NCBI GenBank assembly: GCA_964486935.1
Contig: CAZAPG010000059.1
Coordinates: 1 to 41,693, forward strand
Length of the DNA stretch: 41,693 nt
Direction: 5' to 3'
Source: CAZAPG01 sp964486935
Lineage (GTDB): Bacteria; Chloroflexota; Anaerolineae; 4572-78; J111
Shown here: in pieces, positions 22,501-29,146 of the stretch
Numbering within the stretch: the first letter of the stretch is position 1
Layout of the letters: every line of letters begins with the position of its first letter
Made by a program: the position numbers and the translations under genes
Notes under the pieces: model-generated
The model's input: only the letters and a program-made list of their open reading frames with translations
Database searches by the model: none
Told to the model about the DNA's origin: nothing

Positions 22501-23403
22501 GACTACAAAAACGCCGGCCTGACCACCGGAAAGTGGGGTAGCATTGAAGACACCTTGCAAGAGCTAAAGTTAAAAGGCTGGAGCGAGCATCGCGGCTTAA
22601 GGGATTTGTCTGAAGAAGTGGCAGAAGCCAAACAGAGGCGAGCCAATCTGGAGTCTCTGGTTGAGCAAATAAATGAAGCCGTGGCCCAGGAGCAATTCAA
22701 TACGGCTCAAGAGCATTTGGCCGCTATGCTTGCCCGGGACCCCGACGACGAAACCCAACTGCAAGCCAATTTAGAAGTAGTTGACCCCTACACCAACCAA
22801 AAAATAGTAGGCCGTGACGAAATTGAGCAGTTGATTGCCGCCAAACTGGTTCTGGCAGATGAAGTGCGTCAATGGCAGGCGCAGAGCCAGCCGGTTATTA
22901 ACTGGCTGATTGTTCGCTCAAGAATAACCAAGCTGACCGAGCAGGGAGAATTTAAACCCGCCGTTGAACTGGCCCGGGCCGCGCTGGGCCAAAACAATCA
23001 GCACCCCATCTTTAAAGATAGAGCCTGGTCTTTAGAGCATTATCGCCAATATCTTGAAACTTTCCCGGTTACGCCGGAGCAGCTTAACAGCCGCTTTGCC
23101 CAAACCACCTTTGACGAAACCATGCAAAAGGCCCAGCTTTTGATGAGTCAAATCAATGAATGTGAAACCATCATTGAAGATTTGCATCAGAAAGAGAAAG
23201 AGTTCCGGCAAATTCTCTCTAATCTTAAACCTCTGCTCCAGCGCCTTAATGAGCGCAAATTCCTTAGCTCCATCTTTGCTTCCTCGGCCGAAGCCAGGGA
23301 AATTAAACAGCAGGTGCTGGATTTGGTGAAGCGGGGCCGCGAGATTTGTCCGGCCCATCCGGGGTTGGCTAATTTTGAAGAAACAGAATTTCTCAACAAG
23401 TAA
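19510..23403 (+). CDS. Giant helical-repeat (TPR-like) cytoplasmic protein, function unknown
   Basis: A 1297-residue protein made almost wholly of amphipathic helices, rich in Ala, Glu, Gln and Leu. Helix pairs of TPR character recur, for example LAESKEYEAALAALDKAKAY near residue 25, LEDFETAQARFQDAIKIG near 380 and LNRWDEAELLWEEAFRLSP near 695. There is no signal peptide, membrane segment or enzymatic motif. It looks like a scaffold or solenoid that binds partners. ATG 19510 is used because a longer reading (GTG 19423) would begin inside the terminator hairpin; no strong Shine-Dalgarno sequence is present. The downstream DUF2809 gene starts 3 nt after its stop, so the two are translationally coupled. 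Its place after the two envelope-type fusion genes may be meaningful or accidental. I do not recognise a family. Confidence 0.8.
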   Translation: MSAPSLYDSLQIAFNFMEQAEKLAESKEYEAALAALDKAKAYAFNNEALLEDIQQRFDALRNARRHYIKQLEEEAANLFNREPFDAPKAREVLQALLQQDGQSELAQSLWAELPARETAERERQLVVEFEQELQAIWQQAGQLEAAGNGSGALAEFERALIEATKKAADAPNVIPLQRLKLTAAEKRNHARDKWEGIPALIRARKGAELVEYFQALKRNGEVETEFFDENGRFAGRFAIDECIEQAQQLAGHFAQEQVQTYINEAHDLLAESPGAAYQKIQEAFEIANLSSAAKALLEQELREKIQPAIEKREKALAQLQTALSREVPLEAWQALAEIETLDRFTPGLDNARQSLAVTLENNLTRLLETGQQFQELEDFETAQARFQDAIKIGRIIAPYNKTLAQLHRKAEATLELCVQAQKEAAQYEQRLAEISELSQTAPEEARARLTQLAAEELSAQMTAKIERLKTQIELKLGVNQQFHTLEQKMLTAADPVELIPIEEGAKQAGQDHPTDERFARLVERIAARRAYLKGVTLCEDPEQYVEASKLLRQVVERQGDDAAAAQTLLEKISISEQQETDIAITIEEATQAIDKGDFRSAFLLLQAHRYAASRQAARIRELISTATIHWRANVEQQLAELVEKGDFILPQIEFLLHELERSQAPSVDEWRLKALAPAYATTAKDLQELNRWDEAELLWEEAFRLSPKDPAIVEGRRTAHKHRALLQAQSTIDPAERGKILEDLHRAYGDDPMIKRYLAAFYYSQNRYAEARMALTQMRFLLERLDPSVAGSELETIRHMEQRIQESENIDKQKTAIRSQISENAPLDQLREARLAYAKLLATLDQADKLERWWHAVIEEPVKQLKSEVAKLSDKAGTVWERTKMLCKILILQGDAQTREQAQRLLKLAYDQLPPELELVVENPEGIGYGSADEALANHIARAKALHKHIKEMSQIQHIVTDLGVDAGQSALNDALYKLELALEKLYYSQEKRREIVDYKNAGLTTGKWGSIEDTLQELKLKGWSEHRGLRDLSEEVAEAKQRRANLESLVEQINEAVAQEQFNTAQEHLAAMLARDPDDETQLQANLEVVDPYTNQKIVGRDEIEQLIAAKLVLADEVRQWQAQSQPVINWLIVRSRITKLTEQGEFKPAVELARAALGQNNQHPIFKDRAWSLEHYRQYLETFPVTPEQLNSRFAQTTFDETMQKAQLLMSQINECETIIEDLHQKEKEFRQILSNLKPLLQRLNERKFLSSIFASSAEAREIKQQVLDLVKRGREICPAHPGLANFEETEFLNK

Positions 23404-23406
23404 AAT

Positions 23407-23799
23407 ATGCCCGTTTCAAAGCAGCGTGGATTAGCGGCTTTGTCGCTTGTGGTTTTGACCCCGTTAGGCCTGTTTAGCAAGTTTTATAGCGGGCCGGCGG
23501 CTGATTGGGTTAATAACTCGCTGGTGGGGGTGTGGTATGTAATTTTCTGGTGCCTGTGCGGCATCTTTTTTTTTGAAAAGGGCAAGCCCTGGCAAATTGC
23601 CGTTGTTGTGTTGGTGGCAACCTGTGTGGTAGAATTTTTGCAGTTGTGGCATCCGCCCTGGCTGGAATGGCTGCGTAGTTTTTTTATGGGCCGGGTAGTC
23701 TTGGGAACCGGCTTCACCTGGAGCGATTTCCCCTACTATTTTATCGGCGCCGGTTTAGGTTGGGTGTGGCTACGGCAACTGCAAAAACTGGGGCAATGA
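23407..23799 (+). CDS. DUF2809 family membrane protein
   Basis: A 130-residue membrane protein with about four hydrophobic segments. The hallmarks of DUF2809 are visible: TPLGLFSKFYSG near the N-terminus, WYVIFWCLCG, EFLQLWHPPWLEWLRS in the middle and LGTGFTWSDFPYYFIG near the end. The family is related in layout to VanZ-like proteins; its function is unknown. It begins 3 nt after the stop of the helical-repeat gene with no separate ribosome site, so the pair is co-expressed. The next gene is convergent, 45 nt away. Confidence 0.85.
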   Translation: MPVSKQRGLAALSLVVLTPLGLFSKFYSGPAADWVNNSLVGVWYVIFWCLCGIFFFEKGKPWQIAVVVLVATCVVEFLQLWHPPWLEWLRSFFMGRVVLGTGFTWSDFPYYFIGAGLGWVWLRQLQKLGQ

Positions 23800-23844
23800 T
23801 ATCAACGTGTTAGCAACATAGTTTGCTAAAGCCCCTGGTTGTTT

Positions 23845-24981
23845 TCAGCTAAAGGTTATTATTGAAAACGACTCATCAGCTTCGTTAATCTGAATAATTA
23901 TATCGATGTCGCCGGTATCCAGCTTTACTTTGCCAACGCGCAGCAGCACCTCTACCATTTCAGTAACCAGGGCCGGCTCAACCTGCGAGGCCAGATTATT
24001 TTTTACCAGGCTTTCTTCGATGGCTTGTTGCATTACTGTTTCTTTAAATGTAAAACTGGGCGCAAAGGCATTAACTGTAGCCAGGGTGGGATAGATCGTC
24101 GGCCGGGGTTGTCCTCGCTGATGTTCTGGCAGCGGCAGGGCAATGCTGGTTAAGGCCGTCAGATAGCGATTGCTGATATCAACGCGGTATACCTTGGAAA
24201 TGCTGCCGATTTCTGTGCCTTCAATAAATGTCATATTGTGAAACAGGTTGCCGTCAAACGGAAAGGCGTCGTCAAAGGTGGGGTCGGCTTCTACCGGAAG
24301 TTGATAGCCATACGTGCTGAAAAGCTCCGGGGAAAAACTGGTGACTACGTAGTAGTCGCCAGAGGGCAACTGGTCTGCTACCGGGCTGGTACCGATGAAG
24401 TTGTCGGGCTGCACAACATCCTCTATTTCCAGGTTGTACATGTCAACCGTTGCCGGTATTACGTACACATCTGCGCCGGGCGGGTAAGAGTCTACCCACA
24501 ACCCGCTATCGGGAAAATTTGGCCGGGTCGGGACAACCTGTGATGTGTCGGCCGGGGCGCCAGCCGGATTTGACTCAGGTGGAGAAGTTGGCGTGGGGGG
24601 AATAGCCGCCACCTCAAGCTGAATGGCGCTGGGGAGCCTGTCGGCTATCAATTCAATGTTGCGGGTGTAGGTTTCGTAGCCGGTTGCTTCCACAATCAAT
24701 CGCCCCGGCCTGTCTGAATGTGAGGCGTACACAAAAATTCTGGCCAAACCCTCGGAGTCGGTTAACTCAATTAGCGAAGATTTGCCTTCAACATCAATAG
24801 TAACTTTGGCATTGGCAATACCTTTGCCTGTTTCTTTTGCCTGCACTCTAATTTGATATGAAAACAGGGGCGTTGGCGTGGGCGTTGGTTCTTGAGCGCC
24901 ACAGCCAATTATTAAAACGGTGGCCAATGCGCTTAAAACCAACTTGTTAACAAACCAAAAAAATTTTAACCCTTTCATCAT
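23845..24981 (-). CDS. Lipoprotein with regulatory-like Ig and PEGA-like domains
   Basis: A 378-residue predicted lipoprotein. The signal sequence ends in a lipobox LIIGC, so Cys27 would be lipidated and the chain held on the outer face of the cytoplasmic membrane. A PTPTPTP linker follows. Residues about 42-125 look like a carboxypeptidase-regulatory type beta-sandwich (GIANAKVTIDVEGK, DSEGLARIFV, ATGYETYTRNIEL). After a second Pro-rich linker comes a PEGA-like region (VDSYPPGADVYV, GTSPV, LPSGDYYVV). The C-terminal part, residues about 230-378, has no family I recognise. GAAAGGA precedes the start. It is divergent from the ROK gene at 25184. It is probably a surface structural or ligand-binding protein; there are no catalytic motifs. 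Confidence 0.82.
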   Translation of the reverse strand: MMKGLKFFWFVNKLVLSALATVLIIGCGAQEPTPTPTPLFSYQIRVQAKETGKGIANAKVTIDVEGKSSLIELTDSEGLARIFVYASHSDRPGRLIVEATGYETYTRNIELIADRLPSAIQLEVAAIPPTPTSPPESNPAGAPADTSQVVPTRPNFPDSGLWVDSYPPGADVYVIPATVDMYNLEIEDVVQPDNFIGTSPVADQLPSGDYYVVTSFSPELFSTYGYQLPVEADPTFDDAFPFDGNLFHNMTFIEGTEIGSISKVYRVDISNRYLTALTSIALPLPEHQRGQPRPTIYPTLATVNAFAPSFTFKETVMQQAIEESLVKNNLASQVEPALVTEMVEVLLRVGKVKLDTGDIDIIIQINEADESFSIITFS

Positions 24982-25078
24982 TGTTTATCCTTTCAAAAAA
25001 GATAAGGGTTATGGCTTGCAGGGCGATGCTGAAAAAACGGGTGTTGGTTTGTTAAAAACTGCCTATAACCCCAACACT

Positions 25079-25107
25079 AGTATATAATTTTTATGACGTG
25101 GGGATAA
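25079..25107 (-). promoter_or_regulatory. Possible promoter of the lipoprotein gene
   Basis: On the minus strand TATACT (25084-25079) lies 17 bp after TTATCC (25107-25102). The -10 box is good and the -35 box weak. The 5' leader would be about 90 nt and includes a GTGTTGG/CCAACAC dyad. Confidence 0.35.
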
Positions 25108-25127
25108 GTGACATTTGTCTTTGAGTT

Positions 25128-25143
25128 TATGACATATATCACG
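25128..25143. promoter_or_regulatory. CRP/FNR-like dyad between divergent genes
   Basis: TATGA-N6-TCACG resembles the TGTGA-N6-TCACA site of CRP-type regulators (four of five in each arm). It lies between the lipoprotein and ROK genes and could serve either. The match is weak enough to occur by chance. Confidence 0.3.
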
Positions 25144-25183
25144 TGCCGGGGCCGGGTAAAGGCTTACAATCAGGAGGCTGTCA

Positions 25184-26143
25184 ATGAAACCTTATGCCAT
25201 TGGCATAGACGTAGGCGGCACTAAAATTAAAGCCGGTTTGATAAATCGAGAGGGTACGGTGCTGACCCGTTTCAACACGCAAGCCCATTCTGAAAAAGAG
25301 CCTGAGTTTGTCATCAGGGCGATAGAGGAAGCGTATCGCGCCGTGCTGGGGCAAGGGCGGGTCAAGGCTGAAGAAATCGAGGCGGTGGGCCTTGGTTTTG
25401 GCGGCAACACCAACGGCCCGGCGGGTATTGTGCTGGTCAGCTCAAATATGCCGGCCTGGAGCCATGTGCCGCTGCGCGATATTGTTGCCGGGCGAGTTGG
25501 CCAGCGCGTAATTTTGGATAACGATACCAACCTGGCTGCGCTGGGCGAGCATCGCTATGGCGCGGGGCGGGGCGTCCAAAATATGGTTTATGTTACCCTC
25601 AGCACCGGTTATGGTATTGGCCTTATCATTAACGGGCAGCTTTATGTGGGACATACCGGCACCGCCGGCGAGTTGGGGCATGCCGTGGTTGAAATTGGCG
25701 GCCCGCCTTGTACCTGCGGCAAAAATGGCTGCTTAATGGCCTATGCCAGCGGGGTGGGGATTTCGAGGATGGTTTATGAAAAAATAAAGGTCGGGGCCGG
25801 CACGCTGCTGCGGCAAATGATTCCGGCCGACGGGCGGCGGGTGGGCGGCGAGTTGGTAGCCCAGGCAGCTTGCCAGGGCGATGAGACTGCCCGCGAAATT
25901 TTACAAACTGCCGGCTATTACGCTGGCGTGGGCCTGTCAATTATTGTCCAGGTGCTTAACCCGGAATTGATTGTGCTGGGCGGCGGCTTGACCCGCATTG
26001 GCCCAATAATTTTAAACCCGGTGATGGATGGCCTGCGCGAGCACACCCAACCGGAACTGCTGGACTCCGTGCGGGTTGAACCCTGGCAACTGGGCGATGA
26101 TTTGGGCATCATTGGCGGGGCGGCCAGGGTATTTTTTAATTAG
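25184..26143 (+). CDS. ROK family sugar kinase (glucokinase-like), altered sugar-site residue
   Basis: A 319-residue ROK protein, an ATP-dependent hexose kinase by family. The ATP phosphate loop is GIDVGGTKIKAGL, the catalytic Asp is probably Asp114 in LDNDTN, and LGEHRYGAG follows. The zinc-binding region GELGH...CTCGKNGC is intact. The residue after GCL is normally Glu and contacts the sugar; here it is Met185, so sugar choice may differ from glucose. No helix-turn-helix is present, so it is not a NagC-type repressor. AGGAGG stands 6 nt before the ATG. Its stop overlaps by four bases the stop of the convergent second ROK gene. Confidence 0.88.
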   Translation: MKPYAIGIDVGGTKIKAGLINREGTVLTRFNTQAHSEKEPEFVIRAIEEAYRAVLGQGRVKAEEIEAVGLGFGGNTNGPAGIVLVSSNMPAWSHVPLRDIVAGRVGQRVILDNDTNLAALGEHRYGAGRGVQNMVYVTLSTGYGIGLIINGQLYVGHTGTAGELGHAVVEIGGPPCTCGKNGCLMAYASGVGISRMVYEKIKVGAGTLLRQMIPADGRRVGGELVAQAACQGDETAREILQTAGYYAGVGLSIIVQVLNPELIVLGGGLTRIGPIILNPVMDGLREHTQPELLDSVRVEPWQLGDDLGIIGGAARVFFN

Positions 26144-27142
26144 ACTCGTTGCCGGGCTACATAAGCGCAGCCTAAAATGGCCGCATCATCCCCCAGGGGG
26201 CTGGCTATTACCGTTACCCGCGAACCGATAGAGCCAAAAGCCCGGTAGCGCACGGCCCGGCGAGTCGGCTCCAGCAGCAGGTCGCCGGCCTGAGCCACGC
26301 TGCCGCCAATAACATAAGTGCTAATATCAAACATGTGGGCCATCGCCGCAATCCCAATGCCCAAAGCCTGCCCGGCCTGTTCAAATACCTTAATTGCCTG
26401 TGGCTGGCCTTGGGCAGCCAGTTGGGCAATAGTTTTGCCATCGACCTGGGGGGAGAGTTGAATATCGGCATCTTTTATCAGGTCGCGGTAGCGGTCAACC
26501 AAATCCGGGCCGGCGGTGTAAACCTCTAAACAGCCGTTAGAGCCGCACGAGCAGGCCGGGCCGTTCATATCTACCGTAATATGCCCAATTTCCCCGGCAG
26601 AGTTGTTGGCCCCTCGATAAAGTTTTCCATTGATGATAATAGCCGCGCCTACGCCGGTTCCCACCACCACAAAAATCATATCATCGACATCTTTACCCGC
26701 GCCAAAATGGAACTCGCCCAGGGCGGCAGCTTTGGCATCGTGCTCGATGGGAGCGGGCAGATTTAGCCGCGCTTCCAGCATTTTTTGCAGCGGCACGTTG
26801 ACCCAGCCGGGCCGCAACAGCCCGTACCGGGATCGCACCGTCGNNNNNNNNNNTGACCCAGCCGGTCATGTTAGGGGGGTCAAGCACCATGCCGGTGGCA
26901 TGGTCCAGAGGGCCGGGGCAGCATACGCCAATAGCCGCAAGCCGGTTGTGGCCGGGCAAGTTGGCCTGGAGTTGCTCAACGCAGGCGGCAATCCGCTCGA
27001 CCACCATGGCCGGGCCTTCGGCTACATTTGCTCTGGCGTAAATTTTTTTTACAATCTGGTTGTGGGGGTTAACCAGGCCGGCTGCAATTTTTGTGGCGCC
27101 CAGGTCTACCCCAACCACCCAGCCTGTTTTGTTATTTAACAT
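26140..27142 (-). CDS. Second ROK family sugar kinase, interrupted by an assembly gap
   Basis: A ROK kinase read on the minus strand in two pieces around ten Ns. The N-terminal piece has the phosphate loop GVDLGATKIAAGL and CPGPLDHATG. The C-terminal piece has GEFHFGAGKDV, the zinc region GEIGH...CSCGSNGCLE with the sugar-contacting Glu intact, and VIGGSVAQ. The two pieces are in different frames as assembled. Removing 26811-26853 (33 nt plus the 10 Ns) merges two copies of a 12-bp sequence and restores one frame reading NMTGWVNVPL, giving exactly 320 codons with the stop. The gene is thus probably intact in the genome. It has a strong promoter placed so that the message would begin at the ATG. 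It lies divergent from the sugar ABC operon and probably phosphorylates the imported sugar. Confidence 0.88.
26811..26853. other. Assembly gap and spurious junction sequence
   Basis: Ten Ns at 26844-26853 follow 33 nt that break the ROK frame. TGACCCAGCCGG occurs on both sides (26799-26810 and 26854-26865). Overlapping the two copies restores the reading frame, so this segment is best treated as a scaffolding artefact. Confidence 0.8.
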
Positions 27143-27148
27143 GGCTTC

Positions 27149-27177
27149 AATATAATAAAGATTGTGGGGGGTGTCAA
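27149..27177 (-). promoter_or_regulatory. Strong promoter giving a leaderless ROK message
   Basis: On the minus strand TTGACA (27177-27172), a 17-bp spacer and TATATT (27154-27149) form a near-consensus promoter. Only six bases separate the -10 box from the ATG at 27142, so the predicted first transcribed base is the A of the start codon. Confidence 0.8.
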
Positions 27178-27181
27178 GCAG

Positions 27182-27193
27182 TTAACCGGTTAA
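27182..27193. promoter_or_regulatory. LacI-type operator palindrome between divergent promoters
   Basis: TTAACCGGTTAA is a perfect 12-bp palindrome with the central CG typical of LacI-family operators. It lies 4 bp upstream of the ROK promoter's -35 box and 17 bp upstream of that of the sugar ABC operon, so one regulator could govern both. No LacI-type gene is in the window. Confidence 0.6.
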
Positions 27194-27210
27194 ATTGGCA
27201 GCCTGGCTTA

Positions 27211-27239
27211 TTGACGGTTTTATCTCTTCGTGATAAAAT
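27211..27239 (+). promoter_or_regulatory. Sigma-70-type promoter of the sugar ABC operon
   Basis: TTGACG (27211-27216), a 17-bp spacer and TAAAAT (27234-27239) give a good promoter with predicted start near 27246 and a leader of about 187 nt. Confidence 0.75.
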
Positions 27240-27271
27240 GCCCCTGATTTTTTGTGAGCCAAATTTTTATG

Positions 27272-27312
27272 TTTAGGTGATGATATCACCTGTATGTAGT
27301 TTAAAACCTAAA
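27272..27312 (+). promoter_or_regulatory. Mutually exclusive hairpins in the ABC operon leader
   Basis: AGGTGAT (27275-27281) can pair with ATCACCT (27285-27291), or the overlapping TTTAGGT (27272-27278) can pair with ACCTAAA (27306-27312). The two pairings exclude each other. The short palindrome may instead be a DNA operator. Further downstream, 27331-27411 could encode a 26-residue peptide, but its purine-rich GGAGG is too close to the ATG. The rest of 27313-27432 holds only the ribosome site AGGAGG of the next gene. Confidence 0.35.
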
Positions 27313-27432
27313 TTCATTTTGAAAGGAGGGATGGTTCTCGAGCACAATATTTGTTATTTACAAAAGAGTTTGCATTTAAAAAGCTGTAAGCAGTACCCAA
27401 TAATCATCTAAGTTCTAGGAGGAGCTTAACTA

Positions 27433-28971
27433 ATGAAGAAGTTTCTAAACATTGCGGTTTTAATAGCTTTACTATTGGCTATTGTGCCGGCCTCCATAGC
27501 CGGCGCTGCCCCGGCGCTTCAAGGCGGCGAGGATTACACCGTTCAGGCCGATGACTGGCTGTCAAAACTGGCCGACAAATTTTACGGCGACGTGAACGCC
27601 TACTGGGCCATTATGTCTGCCACCAACCAGGCCAACGCCGAAGACCCCTCATACGCTAAAATTGAAAACCCCGACGTTCTTGAAGTTGGGGCCAAACTGC
27701 GCATCCCCTCAACCGAAGAAGCCGAAGCCTTTATGGCCGACTTCAACGTGGAAGCGGATATTGACCGACTGTTTGCCAGCGGCGCAGGCGGCCAGTTGCT
27801 GGTAGGTAACTGGTGGACCTCCGGCGGCGAGTTTGCCGGGGTCAACGCCGTGTATGAACTCTACCGCCAGGAATACCCTGACGTGGAATTGATTCACGCC
27901 GGTATTGCCGGCGGGGCCGGGGTTAACTTCCAGGCGGCTAATCTGAACAAACTGATTGCCGGCGACCCGTTTGACACCTTCCAGCTGCACGCCGGTTTGG
28001 AGGCTGAACTCTACTCGCCCGAACAATATCTGGTGCCGGTGGACAATATTTTGGAAGAAGAAGGCGTGCTGGATGTGATGCCCCAGGATTTGAAAGACCT
28101 GCTGAAAATTCGGGGTAACACCTACACCGTGCCGTTGAATATTCACCGCGGTAACGTGATGTGGACCAATACCAACGTGGTAGAACAGGCCGGCATTGCC
28201 GTCCCCACCACCTTTGAAGAGTTCTTTGCCGTCTGCGAAACCCTGCAAGACCAGGGCATCATCCCCCTGGGTTTGGGTATTGCCGATGGCTTTGAACTGG
28301 GGCACACCCTGGAGGTGGTCATTGCCGGCACCGTTGGCGCTGAGAAGAATAAAGGGTTGTGGAACGGCACCGTTTCCTGGACCGACCCGGACGTGACCAC
28401 CGCCCTGGAAAACTACGACAAATTGCTAAACTGCACCAACGAAGACCGCGGCACCATTGGCTGGGTGGGCGGTATTGATTTGGTCATCAACGACCAGGCC
28501 GCTTTTAACATTATGGGCGATTGGGCCTACGGTGAGGTTATTGCCAAGGGCGCTTTGGACAAAGTAACCTGGAACTCGCCGCCGGGCAATCAGGGCATGT
28601 TCTTCCTGGTATCCGACGGGTTTGCCATCACAGTAGATGCGCCCAACCCTGATAATGCCAATAACTTTGTGCGGATTATTACCCGCAAAGATGCCCAGGA
28701 AGCCTTCAACCAAAATAAAGGCTCCATCTGCGCCCGCACCGACTGCGACTACAACACCTTCCCCGCCGACCGCCGCGCTTACTTCCAGAGCGCCGCAGAT
28801 GACTTTGCCGATTCTGCCATCATCCCAATGGTAACTCACGGCTCCGGGGCTATTCCATCCTGGCAACAGCAATTCAGCCAAATTGCCACTCAATTTGCTT
28901 CAGACCGCGATGTGGCTGCCGCGCAAGCAGCGCTGGTATTGGCGGCCGAAGATGCGGGATTCCCCCAATAA
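27433..28971 (+). CDS. Sugar ABC transporter substrate-binding protein with an N-terminal LysM domain
   Basis: A 512-residue exported binding protein for carbohydrate uptake. A Sec signal peptide (to about residue 26, AGA-AP) has no lipobox Cys. Residues about 34-93 form a LysM domain (YTVQADDWLSKLADKFYGD, VLEVGAKLRIPS). From about 115 a family 1 type sugar-binding fold follows (LLVGNWWTSGGE, AVYELYRQEYPDVEL, YTVPLNIHRGNVMWTN, GDWAYGEVI). Binding proteins of this class are usually lipidated in organisms without a classic periplasm; here LysM binding to peptidoglycan or glycan could be the tether. AGGAGG lies 10-11 nt upstream of the ATG. It heads the transport operon, with two permeases downstream. 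The sugar is not identifiable. A C-terminal disulfide is possible at CARTDC. Confidence 0.92.
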   Translation: MKKFLNIAVLIALLLAIVPASIAGAAPALQGGEDYTVQADDWLSKLADKFYGDVNAYWAIMSATNQANAEDPSYAKIENPDVLEVGAKLRIPSTEEAEAFMADFNVEADIDRLFASGAGGQLLVGNWWTSGGEFAGVNAVYELYRQEYPDVELIHAGIAGGAGVNFQAANLNKLIAGDPFDTFQLHAGLEAELYSPEQYLVPVDNILEEEGVLDVMPQDLKDLLKIRGNTYTVPLNIHRGNVMWTNTNVVEQAGIAVPTTFEEFFAVCETLQDQGIIPLGLGIADGFELGHTLEVVIAGTVGAEKNKGLWNGTVSWTDPDVTTALENYDKLLNCTNEDRGTIGWVGGIDLVINDQAAFNIMGDWAYGEVIAKGALDKVTWNSPPGNQGMFFLVSDGFAITVDAPNPDNANNFVRIITRKDAQEAFNQNKGSICARTDCDYNTFPADRRAYFQSAADDFADSAIIPMVTHGSGAIPSWQQQFSQIATQFASDRDVAAAQAALVLAAEDAGFPQ

Positions 28972-28983
28972 CAGCTAATTAAA

Positions 28984-29014
28984 TGTGAGGCGGCGCAATT
29001 TGGGCCGCCTCACA
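28984..29014 (+). repeat. Stable hairpin after the binding-protein gene
   Basis: TGTGAGGCGGC (28984-28994) pairs with GCCGCCTCACA (29004-29014), an 11-bp GC-rich stem 13 nt after the stop. No T run follows. Such stems often protect the abundant binding-protein message while letting some transcription continue to the permease genes. Confidence 0.65.
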
Positions 29015-29043
29015 CGCTTTAATAAGCTCGCAATGATTGGGAG

Positions 29044-29095
29044 ATGAAACGTGAAACGTGAAAATATCTTAACCGTTTCACGTTTTACGTTTCAT
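29044..29095 (+). repeat. Long inverted repeat built from CGTGAAA units
   Basis: The 20 nt at 29044-29063 and the complement of 29076-29095 match at 19 of 20 positions, with internal GAAACGTGAAACGTGAAA repetition. It follows the first hairpin before the first permease gene. The tandem-palindromic style suggests a dispersed intergenic repeat that may act as a second attenuator. Confidence 0.6.
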
Positions 29096-29146
29096 GTCTT
29101 ATTGACCAGTAATCTACTAAAAATTTTACTTCTTTAAGGAAGCAGA

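Noticed and set aside
25184..27142. ROK transcriptional repressors
   Set aside because: Neither ROK protein has the N-terminal helix-turn-helix of NagC/XylR types; both begin at the ATP-binding loop.
27331..27411. Real small gene in the ABC operon leader
   Set aside because: The purine-rich site is only one or two bases from the ATG, and the peptide has no recognisable property, so it is reported only as a possible leader frame.
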